This document shows, in pieces, positions 41,933-44,337 of a stretch of 44,337 nucleotides of DNA. The notes under the pieces were generated by a model. The model did not search any database, was not told where the DNA came from, and worked only from the letters and a program-made list of their open reading frames with translations. The stretch comes from Gammaproteobacteria bacterium (GTDB lineage: Bacteria; Pseudomonadota; Gammaproteobacteria; Pseudomonadales; Azotimanducaceae). Every line of letters starts with the position of its first letter. Within the stretch, counting starts at the first letter, position 1. Location: contig PBGU01000007.1 in the NCBI GenBank assembly GCA_002719135.1, positions 57,731-102,067 of the forward strand. Direction: 5' to 3'. Made by a program: the position numbers and the translations under genes.

Positions 41933-43849
41933 ATGGACCTGTCCCGACTTGGTTTCTTGCGCGTTGGCGTTTGTGCCCCGGCGATAAAAATCGCCGATCC
42001 CGAGGCAAATGCGTCGACGATATTGGAAGCTTACAAACGCCTTTGCGAAAGCCAAGCGGCCGTGGTTGTCACGCCCGAACTTTCACTCACCGGTTACAGC
42101 TGCGAAGATCTTTTCCATAGCGACGATTTGTTGGCGCGGTCTCGCCAAGCGCTGACTCGGGTTGCAGCCGCCGCCGACGGTGCCGTTTTAGTGGTCGGGG
42201 CTCCATGGCGATTAGTCGATGGCCGTCTCCTAAATTGTGCCTTTGTGTGCGCAAGTGGGCGTGTCGTGGGCGCCGTTCCGAAATCCGCGCACCCTAATTA
42301 TGACGAGTTCTACGAGCAACGCTGGTTCACGTCAGGGGCTAGCCTCGTCGCAACCATCAACGGCGAGTTGGGGCATTTTCAGATTCGTAGTGATCAGTTG
42401 TTCACCGTCGGCGACACCCAGTTCGCCATTGAAATTTGCGAAGATCTCTGGGCGCCAGAACCGCCAAGTACCAGGCATGCTTTGGCTGGCGCGTCCCTGG
42501 TTGTTAATCCCTCGGCAAGTAACGAGTTAGTCGCCAAAGCCGACTATCGACGTGATCTAGTTCGTATGCAAAGCGGGCGATGCATCTGTGCGTATGCTTA
42601 TGCCGGAGCCGGACCAACCGAATCCAGCAAGGACGTCGTCTACGGGGGCCATCTACTTGGAGCGGAAAATGGCGTAATGGTTGCCGAGTCCGATCGTTTC
42701 AACCTCGACACGACCGAGCTTGTATTCGACATCGACTGGAAAAAACTCGAGCACGATCGAAGCCGCAATACGACGTTTACCCAAGCACATCGACCAACCA
42801 CCTACCCGATAGTTGATACCGACACGCGCGTTGAACTCGGCGACAGCCATCGGCACTACGTCGCACACCCGTTTGTGCCGGATGACGAGACCGAATTTGA
42901 TGCCCGTGCACAAGAGATCCTTTCGATTCAGTCGACGGGGCTCGCGCGACGCATGCGTGCCGCCAAGGTACAACGCCTGGTGCTAGGGCTCTCCGGTGGT
43001 CTCGATTCGACACTCGCATGTCTCGTCTGTCTCGATGCGCTGGACCGGCTGGAGTTACCCGCATCGGCATTGAACGCTCTGACAATGCCCGGACCGGGCA
43101 CCACCAGCCACACCAAGAAATCCGCCCATCTCCTCGCCAAGTCAAGTGGTTTTGACCTAACGGAGATCCCCATCGATGACGCGGTCAAGCAGCACCTCGA
43201 TGACATTGGGCACGACGGTACCCCGGATATCACCTTTGAGAATAGTCAGGCCCGCGAGCGCACCCAGATTCTCTTCGATACGGCCAACAACATTGGAGCG
43301 ATCGTGGTGGGCACCGGCGACCTATCAGAGCTCGCATTGGGCTGGTGTACGTTTAACGCGGACCACATGTCAAATTACAACGTCAACGTGAGCGTGCCGA
43401 AAACGATGATTGCGTATCTCGTTCGTTGGTACGCCCATCATCGAGCACCCAATGTGCTAAAAAAAGTATTGCAGCGCGTCATCGATACGCCGATTACGCC
43501 CGAATTGTTGCCGAGTGTTGAAGGTCGGATTGTCCAAGAAACCGAGGCCCTGGTCGGTCCCTATGAGTTGCATGACTTTTTCCTCTACCACTACCTGCGG
43601 ACAGGTGCCGATGCGGAGAAAATATTTTATCTCGCGAATTCGGCGTACGAGGGGGCGTACGATGGTCCAACGATCCAAAAGTGGTTGCGCGTGTTCTTTC
43701 AGCGCTTTTTCGAGCAGCAGTTCAAACGGACAACACTGCCCCCGGGGCCTAAAGTTGGTACCGTCAGTTTGTCGCCAAGAGGCGACTGGCGTATGCCCGA
43801 CGAGGCCGAGGTCGGCACCATCCTACGGAGTATTGACAAGCTGCTATAG
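41933..43849 (+). CDS. nadE: Glutamine-dependent NAD+ synthetase
   Basis: Makes NAD+ from nicotinate adenine dinucleotide, ATP and glutamine, last step of NAD biosynthesis. The 638-residue protein has an N-terminal nitrilase-type glutaminase domain with the catalytic triad E49 (TPELSLTGYSCEDL), K117 (VPKSAHPNYDEFYEQRWF) and C169 (IEICEDLWAP). The C-terminal synthetase domain has the ATP pyrophosphatase loop SGGLDS at 354-359 and GTGDLSELALGW. The length is that of the long two-domain form, unlike E. coli NadE (ammonia-dependent, about 275 residues). The enzyme releases pyrophosphate when adenylating its substrate, which the PPi enzymes at the other end of the window could reuse. Confidence 0.96.
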   Translation: MDLSRLGFLRVGVCAPAIKIADPEANASTILEAYKRLCESQAAVVVTPELSLTGYSCEDLFHSDDLLARSRQALTRVAAAADGAVLVVGAPWRLVDGRLLNCAFVCASGRVVGAVPKSAHPNYDEFYEQRWFTSGASLVATINGELGHFQIRSDQLFTVGDTQFAIEICEDLWAPEPPSTRHALAGASLVVNPSASNELVAKADYRRDLVRMQSGRCICAYAYAGAGPTESSKDVVYGGHLLGAENGVMVAESDRFNLDTTELVFDIDWKKLEHDRSRNTTFTQAHRPTTYPIVDTDTRVELGDSHRHYVAHPFVPDDETEFDARAQEILSIQSTGLARRMRAAKVQRLVLGLSGGLDSTLACLVCLDALDRLELPASALNALTMPGPGTTSHTKKSAHLLAKSSGFDLTEIPIDDAVKQHLDDIGHDGTPDITFENSQARERTQILFDTANNIGAIVVGTGDLSELALGWCTFNADHMSNYNVNVSVPKTMIAYLVRWYAHHRAPNVLKKVLQRVIDTPITPELLPSVEGRIVQETEALVGPYELHDFFLYHYLRTGADAEKIFYLANSAYEGAYDGPTIQKWLRVFFQRFFEQQFKRTTLPPGPKVGTVSLSPRGDWRMPDEAEVGTILRSIDKLL

Positions 43850-43857
43850 TTTTCCAA

Positions 43858-44337
43858 ATGCGGTATTTCCTCGTTGTCTTCCTATTGCTTGGGGCCCCAA
43901 AATCTTTAGCCCTCGAACCGCCCTATTGTGGCGACGAGGGAGTATGGATTCAGATTCTGGGATCAGGCAGCCTCGAATTCGGTAACCCACGGGCTGCCCC
44001 CAGCTACTTGGTGTGGATCGACAACCGTGCCCGGTTAATGATCGACGCGGGTGCCGGCGCAGCGCTACGATTTGACGAGAGCGGTGCCGCGTTTACAGAC
44101 CTCGACGCGGTTGTGCTGTCGCATCTGCACCTCGAGCATACGGGCGATTTAGCCAACCTACTCGCGGCATCACGCGACGCCGATCGGACGGGGTTATTCC
44201 CGCTTTTTGGTCCCGCTGGCGAGAACGGTGAGAAGGCAACACGCGACTACATCAATCGATTGATTGGCTCGAAAGGAGCATTCAACGAACTTTCGGACTT
44301 GCTCAAGTTTAGCAGTTCGACCGGTTACAAAGTCTCG
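43858..44337 (+). CDS. Exported MBL-fold protein with HxHxEH motif (cut by window edge)
   Basis: The first 160 residues of a metallo-beta-lactamase-fold protein. A signal peptide ends near SLA-LEP (residue 19), so it is probably periplasmic. ILGSGSLEFGNPRAAPSYLV resembles the N-terminus of ribonuclease-Z-type and ComA-like MBL proteins. Motif 1 is LSHLHLEHTGD: H89, H91, E93, H94, so Asp of HxHxDH is Glu. The ATG at 43858 lies eight bases after the nadE stop with no clear ribosome binding site. The C-terminal ligands lie beyond the window. Confidence 0.8.
   Translation, partial: MRYFLVVFLLLGAPKSLALEPPYCGDEGVWIQILGSGSLEFGNPRAAPSYLVWIDNRARLMIDAGAGAALRFDESGAAFTDLDAVVLSHLHLEHTGDLANLLAASRDADRTGLFPLFGPAGENGEKATRDYINRLIGSKGAFNELSDLLKFSSSTGYKVS

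Noticed and set aside
1..44337. CRISPR arrays, tRNA genes, insertion sequences, phage or defence genes
   Set aside because: I looked for spaced direct repeats, tRNA-like ends, transposase motifs and known defence domains and saw none.

Overview
The window reads as a chromosomal segment of a free-living, aerobic gammaproteobacterium. The evidence is a complete 13-gene proton-pumping NADH dehydrogenase operon with fused NuoC and NuoD, plus Mpl, SrkA, a DsbD N-terminal domain and a periplasmic PCu(A)C copper chaperone. Several acyl-CoA dehydrogenases, two of them DmdC-like, suggest a heterotroph that burns fatty or organosulfur acyl-CoAs, possibly marine (inference). Genes are packed tightly, with many stop/start overlaps. 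I saw no rRNA, tRNA, CRISPR array, transposase, phage gene or toxin-antitoxin pair.

Layout. 1-1.7 kb: 5' part of dsbD (minus strand), then a small lipoprotein and a copper chaperone. 1.9-5.3 kb: a membrane proton-pumping pyrophosphatase converging on a pyrophosphate-type phosphofructokinase, a pyrophosphate-based energy pair. 5.4-9.1 kb: a membrane protein and mpl, then a methylthioribose-kinase-like kinase translationally coupled to a nucleoside hydrolase. 9.2-12.7 kb: two adjacent DmdC-like acyl-CoA dehydrogenases. 12.8-19.9 kb: the SrkA kinase, a PlsC-type acyltransferase divergent from a metallo-beta-lactamase-fold (MBL) hydrolase across a perfect 12-bp palindrome, a TSUP permease, two short-chain dehydrogenases, a DUF2628 protein and a 2-hydroxyacid dehydrogenase. 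20.0-34.6 kb: nuoABCDEFGHIJKLMN on the minus strand. 34.8-39.5 kb: mixed accessory genes, including two GFA-type zinc proteins, two unrecognised proteins, a VOC protein, a Gfo/Idh/MocA plus ThuA pair and a truncated arsenate-reductase-like pseudogene. 39.5-44.3 kb: a pair of acyl-CoA dehydrogenases divergent from glutamine-dependent NAD synthetase, then the start of an exported MBL-fold protein.

Working together: the acyl-CoA dehydrogenases make reducing power, complex I turns NADH into proton motive force, and the pyrophosphatase and PPi-type phosphofructokinase recover energy from pyrophosphate released in biosynthesis. NadE supplies NAD. I found no clearly new multi-gene system. The best leads are the kinase/nucleoside-hydrolase pair with an expanded metal-site loop, the palindrome at about 14.97 kb, the inverted repeat over the candidate nuo promoter, and two MBL-fold proteins with altered metal motifs. 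No stretch longer than 300 bases lacks a gene.
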